Assembly: GCF_007004735.1 (NCBI RefSeq)
Contig: NZ_SSNL01000005.1
Span: 582,975 to 646,974 of the forward strand
From: Salinigranum halophilum
GTDB taxonomy: Archaea > Halobacteriota > Halobacteria > Halobacteriales > Haloferacaceae
Reading direction: 5' to 3'
Length of the DNA stretch: 64,000 nucleotides
Shown here: positions 33,910 to 40,436 of the stretch, piece by piece
Layout of the letters: each line of letters opens with the position of its first letter
How positions within the stretch are numbered: the stretch's first letter is position 1
Notes under the pieces: generated by a model
The model's database searches: none
What the model was told of the DNA's origin: nothing
Seen by the model: only the letters and a program-made list of their open reading frames with translations
Translations under genes and position numbers: made by a program

Positions 33910-34086
33910 TTACCGCCGTACCGTGACTGGACTCGCCGCCGAGATGAACGGCTCGTCGCCGTCGGGCGCACACAGCGCCAGCCGCCCGGCCTCGTCGCGG
34001 TGCTGCACCCAGACGGGGAGGGGCGGAATCCCGTAGTCGGCCGGACAGCGGTACCGTGACGCGATCAGCCACTCGCGGGCACGCAT
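33910..34086 (-). CDS. Small conserved-looking protein, 58 residues
   Basis: From an ATG at 34086 the short frame reads MRAREWLIASRYRCPADYG, then PPLPVWVQHRDEAGRLALCAPDGDEPF and ends VTVRR. The composition, codon pattern and phrase structure look coding rather than random, and I recall similar short haloarchaeal proteins. Its start lies 7 nt downstream of the cupredoxin lipoprotein's stop, so the two probably share a transcript. No motif identifies a function. Confidence 0.6.
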   Translation of the reverse strand: MRAREWLIASRYRCPADYGIPPLPVWVQHRDEAGRLALCAPDGDEPFISAASPVTVRR

Positions 34087-34093
34087 CGACTGG

Positions 34094-36568
34094 TCACTCC
34101 TCGACGACGACGGTCCCGACCATGCCGGCAGCCTCGTGGGGCACGCAGTAGTAGCCGTGCGTGCCGGGCGTCTCGAACGTGTGGACGTACGACTGCCCGG
34201 ACTGGACGGCTCCCTTCCCGTCCTCCCAGCCGGCTTCGGCTGCTGCCTGTGACTCGAAGCCGCCGGAGGCCCAGTACGCGGCCCCCTCGGGAAGTTCGTC
34301 CTCGTAGGCGACCACGTTGTGTGCCTCGCCAGCGGCGTGCTCGAAGGCGACTGTGTCCCCGACCGACACCGTGAGTTCCTCCGGCTCGAACGCGACGGCC
34401 TGCATCTTCACCACGTGGTCGGCGTCCGCTGGCACCCCTTCGACGACGTTCGGGCCACCCTGGAGGTCGGCGTCGCCGCCCGACTCGCCACTGCCACCCT
34501 CGCCCGCTTCGACGGGCGCTCTGTCGAGCGCACCGGCGACGGCGAACTGCGCACGGAGGGTCGCCGCGGCGAACGCCGACAGAGTCTCCGCCGACAGCGA
34601 CTCGATGAACGTTCCTAACCGCGACTCGAACGTCTCGTACGCGCCCCCATCGGCCTCCTCGAGGAGTTCGTGGACGCGTGCCGCCTCGAAGTCCGCGAAG
34701 ACGTTCTGGGCGAGCGACCCCGCCATCTCGCCGAACGACCCACCGGCCGCACCGACGGTGGCGTACATCGCCGCGACGGCCTCCGCGTTGAACGCCCGGG
34801 CGGCGGCAGTGACGTCGCCACCGTCCGACGCGGCGCTCCGAACCTCGCTCAGCTCCGTCTCGAACGTCTCGTACAGATCCTCGTCGGCCGCCTCGAGCGC
34901 CTCGTGGAACCCGCCAGCGCCCGCCTCGAAGCCGGCGAACGTCTCCTGGACGACAGTCACTGCGCGGTCGGTGCGGCCGAGTGCGGCCACGCCGCTCGCG
35001 TCGAACCCGCGTGCGGCCATGAAGCCCGCTTCCGCGCCGGAGACGTGGGCGACGGTTCCGGCCGCCGTCTCGAACTGTCGCAGGGCGTCCATCGCGCCGG
35101 CGAGGTGGGTGTCGGCCGCCTCTGCGTTGCCGGCTTCGAGCGCCTCGATAGCGCCGACGAGGTGTTCTTCCTCGAACGTCTCGTACAGCGCCGCGGAGGT
35201 GTCTTCCAGCGTCTCGTGGAAGTCGGCCTCGTTCGCCTCGAACGTCCCGAACAGTCCCTGGGCGACGGCCCTCGCGCCGGCCGTGTCGCCGGCCTCGAAC
35301 AGTTCACGCGCGTCGCCGAGCCGAGACCGGAAGTAGCCCGCTTCGAGGACGGCCGGCTCGGGTCCGGAACCCAGGGCGGTCACCCCGGTCACGAGGCTCT
35401 CGTGGACGGTCGAGATGGCCGACTCCACCCCGTCATCGTCACCCGCGTCGATGGCCTCGACCAGGGCGCTGAGCCCCTCGTCCTCGAAGCCGGTGTACGC
35501 CTCCTCGCTGGCCTCCTCCAGCGCCTCGTGTGCTCGGGCACCCTCGAAGTGCTGGAAGACGGCCTGGACGACCGCCTTCGCGCGCGCCGTCTCGCCGGCG
35601 GCGTAGAGCCAGCCGGCGTCGTCGACGCGTGCGCGGTAGAGTGTGAGTGCAGCCGCGTGAGCGAAGTCGGTCGAGGGACCGCCGAGTCCCGATAGCGCCG
35701 CGGCGTCGAACGCCTCGGCCTGGTACGTCGACAGGTGGCCGGTGCCGGCGACGGCCGGCGTGCCGGCGACCGCGTACGAGCCAGTGACGGCGGCGGCGAG
35801 GGCGTCGTCCGCGGCCGACTGGGCCGCCTCGACGTCACCCGAACCGGCAGCGTCGACGACCGTCTCGACCGCTCCCTCGAAGGCACCGTACGACTCCGCG
35901 TCGGCTTCCTCGACCGCGTCGTAGGCCTCACTGGCCTCGAACGCCGACATCGCCCGCTCGGCGACGGTCACAGCCGCGTCGGCGTCGACGGGGGCGACGA
36001 CTGCCGCGTTCTTCACGCGCGTCCCGAGGAGCTGGAGGTCGAACGCGGCGGCCGTCCGCGTGTCGGTCCGGCCGCGAATCGCCGACTGGAGGGCCTGGTC
36101 CGCGTCGCTGGCAGCGTCGCGGGCCTCGTCGAGAGAGCCCGCCTCGAGCGCCGACCGGAGCTCCCCGAGGTTCGACTCGAACGACTCGTAGAGCCGTTCG
36201 TTCGTCTCCTCCAGTTGCTCGTGGACACCCCACTCGCCCGAGGACTGCTCGAAGCGAGCGAAGACGTGCTGGGCGACGCGCGCGCCGTCGGCGAACGAGC
36301 CCGCAGTGCCGAGCGCGACCGCGTCGAAGAGCCGAGCCCGCATGGCGCTCCACTCGGCGGCGACGGCGGTCTCGACGGTCGCCTCGGCGGCCGCGGCCGA
36401 CGACGTCGATTCGGCGGTACTCGTGGACCCGGCCGAACCGCTCGCGTCGGCAGGGCCGCTTGTCTCCGTCGTCGTCGAGGCCGAGTTTGCCTCGTTGCAG
36501 CCGGCGAGTCCACCCACGAGAAGGGCAGCGCCGGTCGTCCTGAGCAGGTCGCGTCTGGTCTGTCGCAT
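34094..36568 (-). CDS. Surface lipoprotein with six helical repeats and C-terminal cupredoxin (DUF5059-like)
   Basis: The 824-residue protein starts MRQTRRDLLRTTGAALLVGGLAGC: a Tat motif and a lipobox Cys at residue 24, so it is anchored outside. A Ser/Thr linker is followed by about 570 residues of acidic alpha-helix in which one motif recurs six times, H-E-x-L-E-(E/D)-x6-Y-x-x-F-E. The first residue is at 116, 216 (Tyr instead of His), 347, 451, 555 and 633. Residues 700-824 are a halocyanin-like cupredoxin with all type-1 copper ligands: H750, C808, H811 and M815. Two iron boxes lie directly upstream, one between TATA and start. I recall the repeat family as DUF5059. The pairing of cupredoxin and His/Glu helical domains recalls EfeO, so an iron-acquisition role is my inference. 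Confidence 0.8.
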   Translation of the reverse strand: MRQTRRDLLRTTGAALLVGGLAGCNEANSASTTTETSGPADASGSAGSTSTAESTSSAAAAEATVETAVAAEWSAMRARLFDAVALGTAGSFADGARVAQHVFARFEQSSGEWGVHEQLEETNERLYESFESNLGELRSALEAGSLDEARDAASDADQALQSAIRGRTDTRTAAAFDLQLLGTRVKNAAVVAPVDADAAVTVAERAMSAFEASEAYDAVEEADAESYGAFEGAVETVVDAAGSGDVEAAQSAADDALAAAVTGSYAVAGTPAVAGTGHLSTYQAEAFDAAALSGLGGPSTDFAHAAALTLYRARVDDAGWLYAAGETARAKAVVQAVFQHFEGARAHEALEEASEEAYTGFEDEGLSALVEAIDAGDDDGVESAISTVHESLVTGVTALGSGPEPAVLEAGYFRSRLGDARELFEAGDTAGARAVAQGLFGTFEANEADFHETLEDTSAALYETFEEEHLVGAIEALEAGNAEAADTHLAGAMDALRQFETAAGTVAHVSGAEAGFMAARGFDASGVAALGRTDRAVTVVQETFAGFEAGAGGFHEALEAADEDLYETFETELSEVRSAASDGGDVTAAARAFNAEAVAAMYATVGAAGGSFGEMAGSLAQNVFADFEAARVHELLEEADGGAYETFESRLGTFIESLSAETLSAFAAATLRAQFAVAGALDRAPVEAGEGGSGESGGDADLQGGPNVVEGVPADADHVVKMQAVAFEPEELTVSVGDTVAFEHAAGEAHNVVAYEDELPEGAAYWASGGFESQAAAEAGWEDGKGAVQSGQSYVHTFETPGTHGYYCVPHEAAGMVGTVVVEE

Positions 36569-36571
36569 ATC

Positions 36572-36587
36572 TTTAGGCTCGCCTAAA
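36572..36587. promoter_or_regulatory. Iron-box-like palindrome 3 (perfect)
   Basis: TTTAGGC-TC-GCCTAAA is a perfect 7+7 dyad ending 3 nt before the cupredoxin-lipoprotein start and touching a TATA-like TATATTTT on the minus strand. Occupation would block transcription directly. Confidence 0.75.
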
Positions 36588-36608
36588 ATATACAAAACCC
36601 CTTCGAAG

Positions 36609-36624
36609 TTTAGGCCAGCCTAAA
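36609..36624. promoter_or_regulatory. Iron-box-like palindrome 4 (perfect)
   Basis: TTTAGGC-CA-GCCTAAA is a perfect dyad 37 bp from box 3, nearly the same offset as between boxes 1 and 2. Paired boxes at that spacing suggest two repressor dimers on one face of DNA. Confidence 0.75.
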
Positions 36625-36696
36625 CTCGGTCGGGTCGAGAGGAGTGTCGCGACTCACACCGCCGACAGTGCCGGTCGCGTCCGGTGACGCCCCATT

Positions 36697-36712
36697 TTTA
36701 GGTGTGCCTAAA
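36697..36712. promoter_or_regulatory. Iron-box-like palindrome 5
   Basis: TTTAGGT-GT-GCCTAAA lies 6 nt upstream of a plus-strand ATG at 36719, with a TATA-like ATTTTTA just before it. The layout matches the other iron-box promoters but faces the opposite way, toward the 3' end of the Lrp-TRASH gene. It may instead strengthen repression of the lipoprotein gene from a distance. Confidence 0.6.
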
Positions 36713-36718
36713 ATATAG

Positions 36719-36877
36719 ATGTCGGTCGCGGTGACTGAGACCGCCCCGCACACCGACTCCCCCGACCGGTTCGGCGCTCGGGAGGGGGCGAAGCCGCGGC
36801 CTCAGTCGAGTCCTTCGACGAGGTCGGCGTACTTCTCGCGGAAGCGCGTCTCACAGGAGGGACAGCAGAACTGGTAG
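36719..36877 (+). other. Short plus-strand frame behind iron box 5 (doubtful)
   Basis: A 52-codon frame (MSVAVTETAPHTDSPDRFGA...) starts 6 nt after iron box 5 and runs 76 nt into the 3' end of the Lrp-TRASH gene on the other strand. The second half is plainly antisense shadow. It is recorded only because its promoter layout mirrors the other iron-box genes; it could be an antisense transcript or leftover of a deleted gene. Confidence 0.2.
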
Positions 36878-37398
36878 AGGTCCCCGTCGATGCGGGCGGA
36901 GACGCCTTCACTGTCGACGGTGTTCCCACACTGGACACAGGAGAGGCCGAACTCCGTCGCGGAGAGGTCCGGCGACCAGTCCGTCGCCGAGAGGAGCGTC
37001 ACCTCGTAGGAGGCGACCACCTCGCGGTCGACGACGTCGAACAGCCACGCGGCGACGTCGCTGTCGGGAACGCGCGCGTGGAACACGAGGTGCGACTCCG
37101 CGGTGGTGAAGACGTGCTCGATGGGACCGACGTCGAGGAGGTCGTCGCGGACCGCCGCGAGGTCGGCGCTTCGGTCGACAGTCAGGTCGACGAGGACGGG
37201 TGTCCCGCCGTGGAACTGCGTCCGGTCGATGTCGACCGTGAAGCGTCGGATGACGCCGACTTCCTGGAGTCGGGCGATCCGGTCGGAGACCGCGGGCGGG
37301 GAGAGGTCGACGGCCTCCGCGATGTCGCTGTAGGGTCGGCGGGCGTCGGCCAGAAGGAGGCGGACGATTTCGAGGTCGGTCTCGTCGAGGTCGCGCAT
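36802..37398 (-). CDS. Lrp/AsnC-type regulator with C-terminal TRASH metal-binding domain
   Basis: The 198-residue protein starts MRDLDETDLEIVRLLLADARRPYSDIAEAVDLSPPAVSDRIARLQEVGVIRRF, a classic AsnC HTH. A ligand-binding-like middle (residues 65-150) follows, and residues 155-195 are a TRASH domain with CVQCGNTV and FCCPSCETRF (C-x2-C and C-x2-C) ligands. TRASH-bearing Lrp proteins sense copper or other soft metals in archaea. It lies directly upstream of the iron-boxed cupredoxin lipoprotein on the same strand, and that protein needs copper for its cupredoxin, so local control is a reasonable guess. A GATTTACTTTT box about 25 nt upstream supports the start. Confidence 0.88.
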   Translation of the reverse strand: MRDLDETDLEIVRLLLADARRPYSDIAEAVDLSPPAVSDRIARLQEVGVIRRFTVDIDRTQFHGGTPVLVDLTVDRSADLAAVRDDLLDVGPIEHVFTTAESHLVFHARVPDSDVAAWLFDVVDREVVASYEVTLLSATDWSPDLSATEFGLSCVQCGNTVDSEGVSARIDGDLYQFCCPSCETRFREKYADLVEGLD

Positions 37399-37547
37399 AC
37401 ACCACCTCCGTGTCGACGTCTCAAAAGTAAATCGCCCGTCAGACCTGTGATTCGAAGTCGAAAGCGGCGCGTGTTTTGCCGAATCGAAGGGGCCCCGAGC
37501 CGAGTGAGATATATGTGAACTAGTCTCACGAACACGCGCTCAGAGTT

Positions 37548-37563
37548 ACCCAACTAGTTGGGT
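37548..37563. promoter_or_regulatory. Perfect 16-bp palindrome ACCCAACTAGTTGGGT
   Basis: The palindrome has no spacer and lies about 20 bp upstream of the TATA-like CACATATATTTGG of the small zinc-ribbon gene at 37627, in a gap with the divergent Lrp-TRASH gene. A looser dyad GTGAGA...TCTCAC lies at 37505-37530. It is likely a regulator site for one or both divergent genes. Confidence 0.55.
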
Positions 37564-37626
37564 AGTGTAGATATATCCGTGGCACATATATTTGGAAATA
37601 GGGCAGACACCCCTGCCAGACCGACC

Positions 37627-37782
37627 ATGAGTCACTGTACATACTGCGATACGTTCGTCTCGACCGACTTCGTCCGCGTGTTCGGCGACGAGGAGGGCCG
37701 CGTATACGCGTGTCCGAACTGCACGGCAAACGCTGGCATCCAACAGGTGAGCACCGAACGCAAGGCAACGATGATGGGGTAA
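37627..37782 (+). CDS. Small zinc-ribbon protein (DUF7563-like)
   Basis: From the ATG at 37627 the protein has 51 residues: MSHCTYCDTFVSTDFVRVF, then VYACPNCTANAGI. The two C-x2-C pairs form a zinc ribbon. Very small zinc-finger proteins of this kind are common and often essential-looking in haloarchaea but mostly uncharacterised; DUF7563 is recalled from memory. A TATA-like CACATATATTTGG is about 40 nt upstream, allowing a short leader. The palindrome upstream implies regulation. Confidence 0.75.
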   Translation: MSHCTYCDTFVSTDFVRVFGDEEGRVYACPNCTANAGIQQVSTERKATMMG

Positions 37783-37928
37783 CGTCCCGGCCACCCAACG
37801 ACTGCTCCTGGTTTTTCCTTCCCCTCGACCGACACCGAGCGACGGTGCCGGCAGTCCCGAACGCGCGGCGGAAGACGCCGTCGCTCCGTGGAGTGTCGGT
37901 GCGTCAAAAATTCTTGCGAGAATCGTTA

Positions 37929-37945
37929 CGCCGCCGAAGGCGGCG
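37929..37945. terminator. Hairpin after cspA
   Basis: CGCCGCC and GGCGGCG pair around a GAA loop, 13 nt beyond the stop of the minus-strand cold-shock gene. The flank on the minus-strand 3' side reads AACGATTCTCGCAAGAATTTTTGACG, i.e. a T run after the stem, which fits termination. Confidence 0.55.
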
Positions 37946-37957
37946 GGGTAAACCGAG

Positions 37958-38152
37958 TTACAGCCGCGTCAGGTTCGCCGCGCGGGGACCCTTGGGGGAG
38001 TCCTGAATCTCGAACTCGACTTCCTGTCCTTCCTCGAGGTCCGGGCCGCCGACGTCTTCCATGTGGAAGAACACGTCCTCGTCCGAGTCCTCAGTTTCGA
38101 TAAAACCGTAGCCGCCAGTGTCGTTGAAGAAATCAACCGTACCTTTCGCCAT
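37958..38152 (-). CDS. cspA: Cold-shock domain protein
   Basis: The 64-residue protein MAKGTVDFFNDTGGYGFIETEDSDEDVFFHMEDVGG has the RNP1 (GGYGFIET) and RNP2 (DVFFHME) nucleic-acid-binding strands of cold-shock proteins and ends GPRAANLTRL. It binds single-stranded RNA/DNA and acts as an RNA chaperone. It is shorter and more acidic than the bacterial forms, as expected in halophiles. A CCTTATGAATC element about 27 nt upstream gives a leaderless promoter. A GC-rich hairpin plus T run follows the gene. Confidence 0.95.
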   Translation of the reverse strand: MAKGTVDFFNDTGGYGFIETEDSDEDVFFHMEDVGGPDLEEGQEVEFEIQDSPKGPRAANLTRL

Positions 38153-38356
38153 TGCATCTGAACGAAGACGCAGTCGATTCATAAGGCTTCCGAAAGAGTT
38201 CAGCCACAGGAGCGAGTTTAGTAGACAGTCGACCAATCGACGGCGGATATCCGTCGAAGCCTAGCGGAACGCTCGATTCGCCGGGTCGAACCGGGGACAT
38301 CGGTGGAAAGCGGCGCAGTGACTGGCGTATCGTCAGGTCCCGACGGAGCCGTGGAC

Positions 38357-38629
38357 TCAGTCGTCTCGTTCCGGCGAGCCGCTGAGCCACAGTTTCAGCC
38401 AGTCCGCGAGCGGGCCGCGCATCCCGTCGACGGTGACGGTGACGCTGCCGTTGAACCGCCACCGCGCCTGCTCGAAGTCGTCACCGTACGAGAGCGGGAC
38501 GTCGACGGTGAGGTCGTCGGCGACCAGCCGTATCGCCTCGTCCCGGTCGATCTCCTCGTCGAGAACCTGCTCGACGACGTCCAGCCACGTTCGTCCCGGT
38601 GGGTCCAACTCGTGGAGCTGTCCGGTCAT
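38357..38629 (-). CDS. Small acidic protein, paralogue of the 39113 gene product
   Basis: The 90-residue protein starts MTGQLHELDPPGRTWLDVVEQVLDEEIDRDEAIRLVADDLTVDVPL. Its middle (LTVDVPLSYGDDFEQARWRFNGSVTVTVDG) matches the end of the 72-residue protein at 39113-39331 (MEVDVPSGTGEDAEHAHWRLDGSVRVTT), so the two share a domain: an amphipathic helix, a VDVP strand and a WRF/WRL-DGSV strand. I do not recognise the family. No signal or membrane segment is visible. The gene lies 77 nt downstream of the 38707 gene on the same strand and may belong to one transcript of three. Confidence 0.65.
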   Translation of the reverse strand: MTGQLHELDPPGRTWLDVVEQVLDEEIDRDEAIRLVADDLTVDVPLSYGDDFEQARWRFNGSVTVTVDGMRGPLADWLKLWLSGSPERDD

Positions 38630-38706
38630 ACGCGTGCTTCGACGCCGAGGCTCTTGTGTCTGTGCCTCCCCGGAGTGGGTACCGGTGGACGAGTCGACAC
38701 GAACGC

Positions 38707-39120
38707 CTACCGGAGGGCGCGTTCGAGCGTCGCGAAGCCGCTCGCGAGTTCACGGCCGACGGCGCCGAGGCCGCCGCCGAGGCGGACCTCGGCCGGCGCA
38801 GCGCCGACCTGACGCGAGACGAAGCCCGGGTGAGCCCCGGCCCCGACGACGGCGACGGTCCGCCCGCGGACGCGGACCTCGACGGTGAGGTCCGCGGTGT
38901 GCAACAGCGCGTCCAGTCGGGTGGTGCGGCCGGTCGAGGCGCCGCTCGCGCGGAACGCCCGGACCGCGTCGGGAACGGACGTGAACTCGACGAAGAGCCG
39001 CTCGCCCGTCGAGGTGACCCGCGCCTCGGTGTCGTCGATGGCGAGGGTGAGGTCGGTCGAGACAGAGAGCGGGGCGCGCGGTTCGTCGGCGTCGTCGCGG
39101 GCCACAGTCGGACTACTCAC
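38707..39120 (-). CDS. Unknown haloarchaeal protein coupled to the 39113 gene
   Basis: I chose a GTG at 39120 that overlaps the preceding gene's TAG (GTGAGTAG), giving 137 residues. The upstream frame to 39219 is a shadow of that gene. The protein is beta-rich (LSVSTDLTLAIDDTEARVTSTGERLFVEF; DLTVEVRVRGRTVAVVGAGAHPGF) and ends with a helix containing GFATLERALR. It is unrecognised. Translational coupling with the upstream 72-residue protein suggests the products work together. Confidence 0.6.
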   Translation of the reverse strand: MSSPTVARDDADEPRAPLSVSTDLTLAIDDTEARVTSTGERLFVEFTSVPDAVRAFRASGASTGRTTRLDALLHTADLTVEVRVRGRTVAVVGAGAHPGFVSRQVGAAPAEVRLGGGLGAVGRELASGFATLERALR

Positions 39121-39331
39121 GCTCGCGCGTCGTGACGCGGACCGAGCCGTCGAGGCGCCAGTGGGCGTGCTCTGCGTCCTCGCCGGTGCCGCTGGGGACG
39201 TCGACCTCCATGTCCTCAAACTCGTAGATGATCTCGGCTCCCCGTCCGGTCAGTCGGTCGTAGAGACTGATCGCCAGGTCGGGCCACGTCGTCGTCTCCT
39301 CGATACGCTCGTCGGGTTCGGTCTCGGCCAT
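39113..39331 (-). CDS. Small acidic protein, first gene of a three-gene group
   Basis: From MAETEPDERIEETTTWPDLAISLYDRL (39331) it has 72 residues; the start at 39343 adds only MPPC. It shows a helix (WPDLAISLYDRLTGRGAEIIYEFEDM) then VDVPSGTGEDAEHAHWRLDGSVRVTT. It is a paralogue in part of the 90-residue protein at 38357. Such doublets could form a heteromeric complex. The function is unknown. Confidence 0.65.
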   Translation of the reverse strand: MAETEPDERIEETTTWPDLAISLYDRLTGRGAEIIYEFEDMEVDVPSGTGEDAEHAHWRLDGSVRVTTRERE

Positions 39332-39469
39332 ACAGGGAGGCAAGGTCTGTCAACACATATACCTTCTTGCCGGGCGCGATTCGGAGGGTGACCGACCGCG
39401 CGGCCGTCGACACGCTTCCGTCTGACGCGGCCTCGGAAACTAAGTACCGGTCACACGAACGGGTGTGAC

Positions 39470-40039
39470 ATGGCGAAGGAGACGGTGCGATACCCGGACG
39501 CGCTGGTAGCTCGAATCGAAGCGTTCGTGACCGACTCGTCGGCGTTCGAGTCGAAGTCCGAGTACCACCGGTTCGCCTCCGAGTACCTCCTCTCCCTGCT
39601 CGACCCCGACCACCAGCCGTCGGTGCTCGGCTACGGCGAGATCTTCGACGACCTCGGCAGGGAACTCGACGAGGCGCTCGACGACTCACAGCCGAGCGAA
39701 GAGCCCTTCCTCGAGACGTACATCCGGGTCCGGCGGCACCTGCTCCACGGCGAAGTCGAAGCGGCTCGGGGCGTCGTCGACGAACGGTACGACGTCGCCG
39801 ACCGGGAGGCGCTCCTGCTCGACGAGGTCATCGGTCAGTCGCTCGGCGGGAGTCGGCGACCCGCGGCAGCCGAGACTCGCGAACAGGCGACGGGAGTGGA
39901 GCCTGATTCGTCGAGTGCCGCGAACGGGCGCGTGCAGGAACGCGAAGCCGAGTCGTCGGCCGAGACGGGCACAGAGGAGACCGAAAAACGAATCGGCACG
40001 CCGTCGAGCGACGAGACGGCCGTCGAGTCCGAGTACTGA
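39470..40039 (+). CDS. Ribbon-helix-helix-like protein with acidic tail
   Basis: The 189-residue protein starts MAKETVRYPDALVARIEAFVTDSSAFESKSEYHRFASEYLLSLLDPD. The first 45 residues fit a ribbon-helix-helix DNA-binding fold (a strand RVRYP-like, then two helices). The middle (residues 50-125) is helical, and the last 65 residues are a disordered Glu/Ser/Thr-rich tail. Ribbon-helix-helix proteins usually regulate transcription as dimers. The gene is divergent from the small-protein group at 38357-39331, with a 138-bp gap, and could control it; this is a guess from position. Confidence 0.7.
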   Translation: MAKETVRYPDALVARIEAFVTDSSAFESKSEYHRFASEYLLSLLDPDHQPSVLGYGEIFDDLGRELDEALDDSQPSEEPFLETYIRVRRHLLHGEVEAARGVVDERYDVADREALLLDEVIGQSLGGSRRPAAAETREQATGVEPDSSSAANGRVQEREAESSAETGTEETEKRIGTPSSDETAVESEY

Positions 40040-40048
40040 CCTCGCGAC

Positions 40049-40393
40049 TCACCGCGGACCGCGTTCGCGCGCCTCCGCCTGTTCTTCGACGTCGGCGAGC
40101 GCCTCTTCCTGTTCGTTGCGGGTGAGTCCGCCGGATTCGACGTGTCGGCCCTCGTACTGCCACGAGGGGATGAGCGACCAGACGCTCGCCGACTGGTCGT
40201 CGTCGCGGCGCGCGTCGCGGCGGACCACGAGGCCGAGCATCAAGATGGTGACGCCGAGGGCGACGACGAGCCAGACTGACGTGTAGTCGAACCCGCCGAG
40301 TGCGAACTGAACGAGGGCCGCGACACCGGCGACGAGCGGTGCGACGAGGAGGAGGGCCGCGACGCCCGCCGCGAGGGACAGAGGGCGGACCAT
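40049..40393 (-). CDS. Small two-helix membrane protein
   Basis: The 114-residue protein has two membrane segments (about residues 5-30 and 38-58: LAAGVAALLLVAPLVAGVAALVQFAL and YTSVWLVVALGVTILMLGLVV), followed by a soluble charged tail with SVWSLIPSWQYEGRHVESGGLTRNEQEEALADVEEQAEAR. The tail contains a helical EALADVEEQAEAR that might be a SHOCT-like or oligomerising helix. The pattern is common in halophiles and the function is unknown. It is convergent with the ribbon-helix-helix gene. Confidence 0.7.
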   Translation of the reverse strand: MVRPLSLAAGVAALLLVAPLVAGVAALVQFALGGFDYTSVWLVVALGVTILMLGLVVRRDARRDDDQSASVWSLIPSWQYEGRHVESGGLTRNEQEEALADVEEQAEARERGPR

Positions 40394-40436
40394 GCGCCGC
40401 GCTACGTCTCCGACGAGTGTAACGTTGGGGGTGCCC

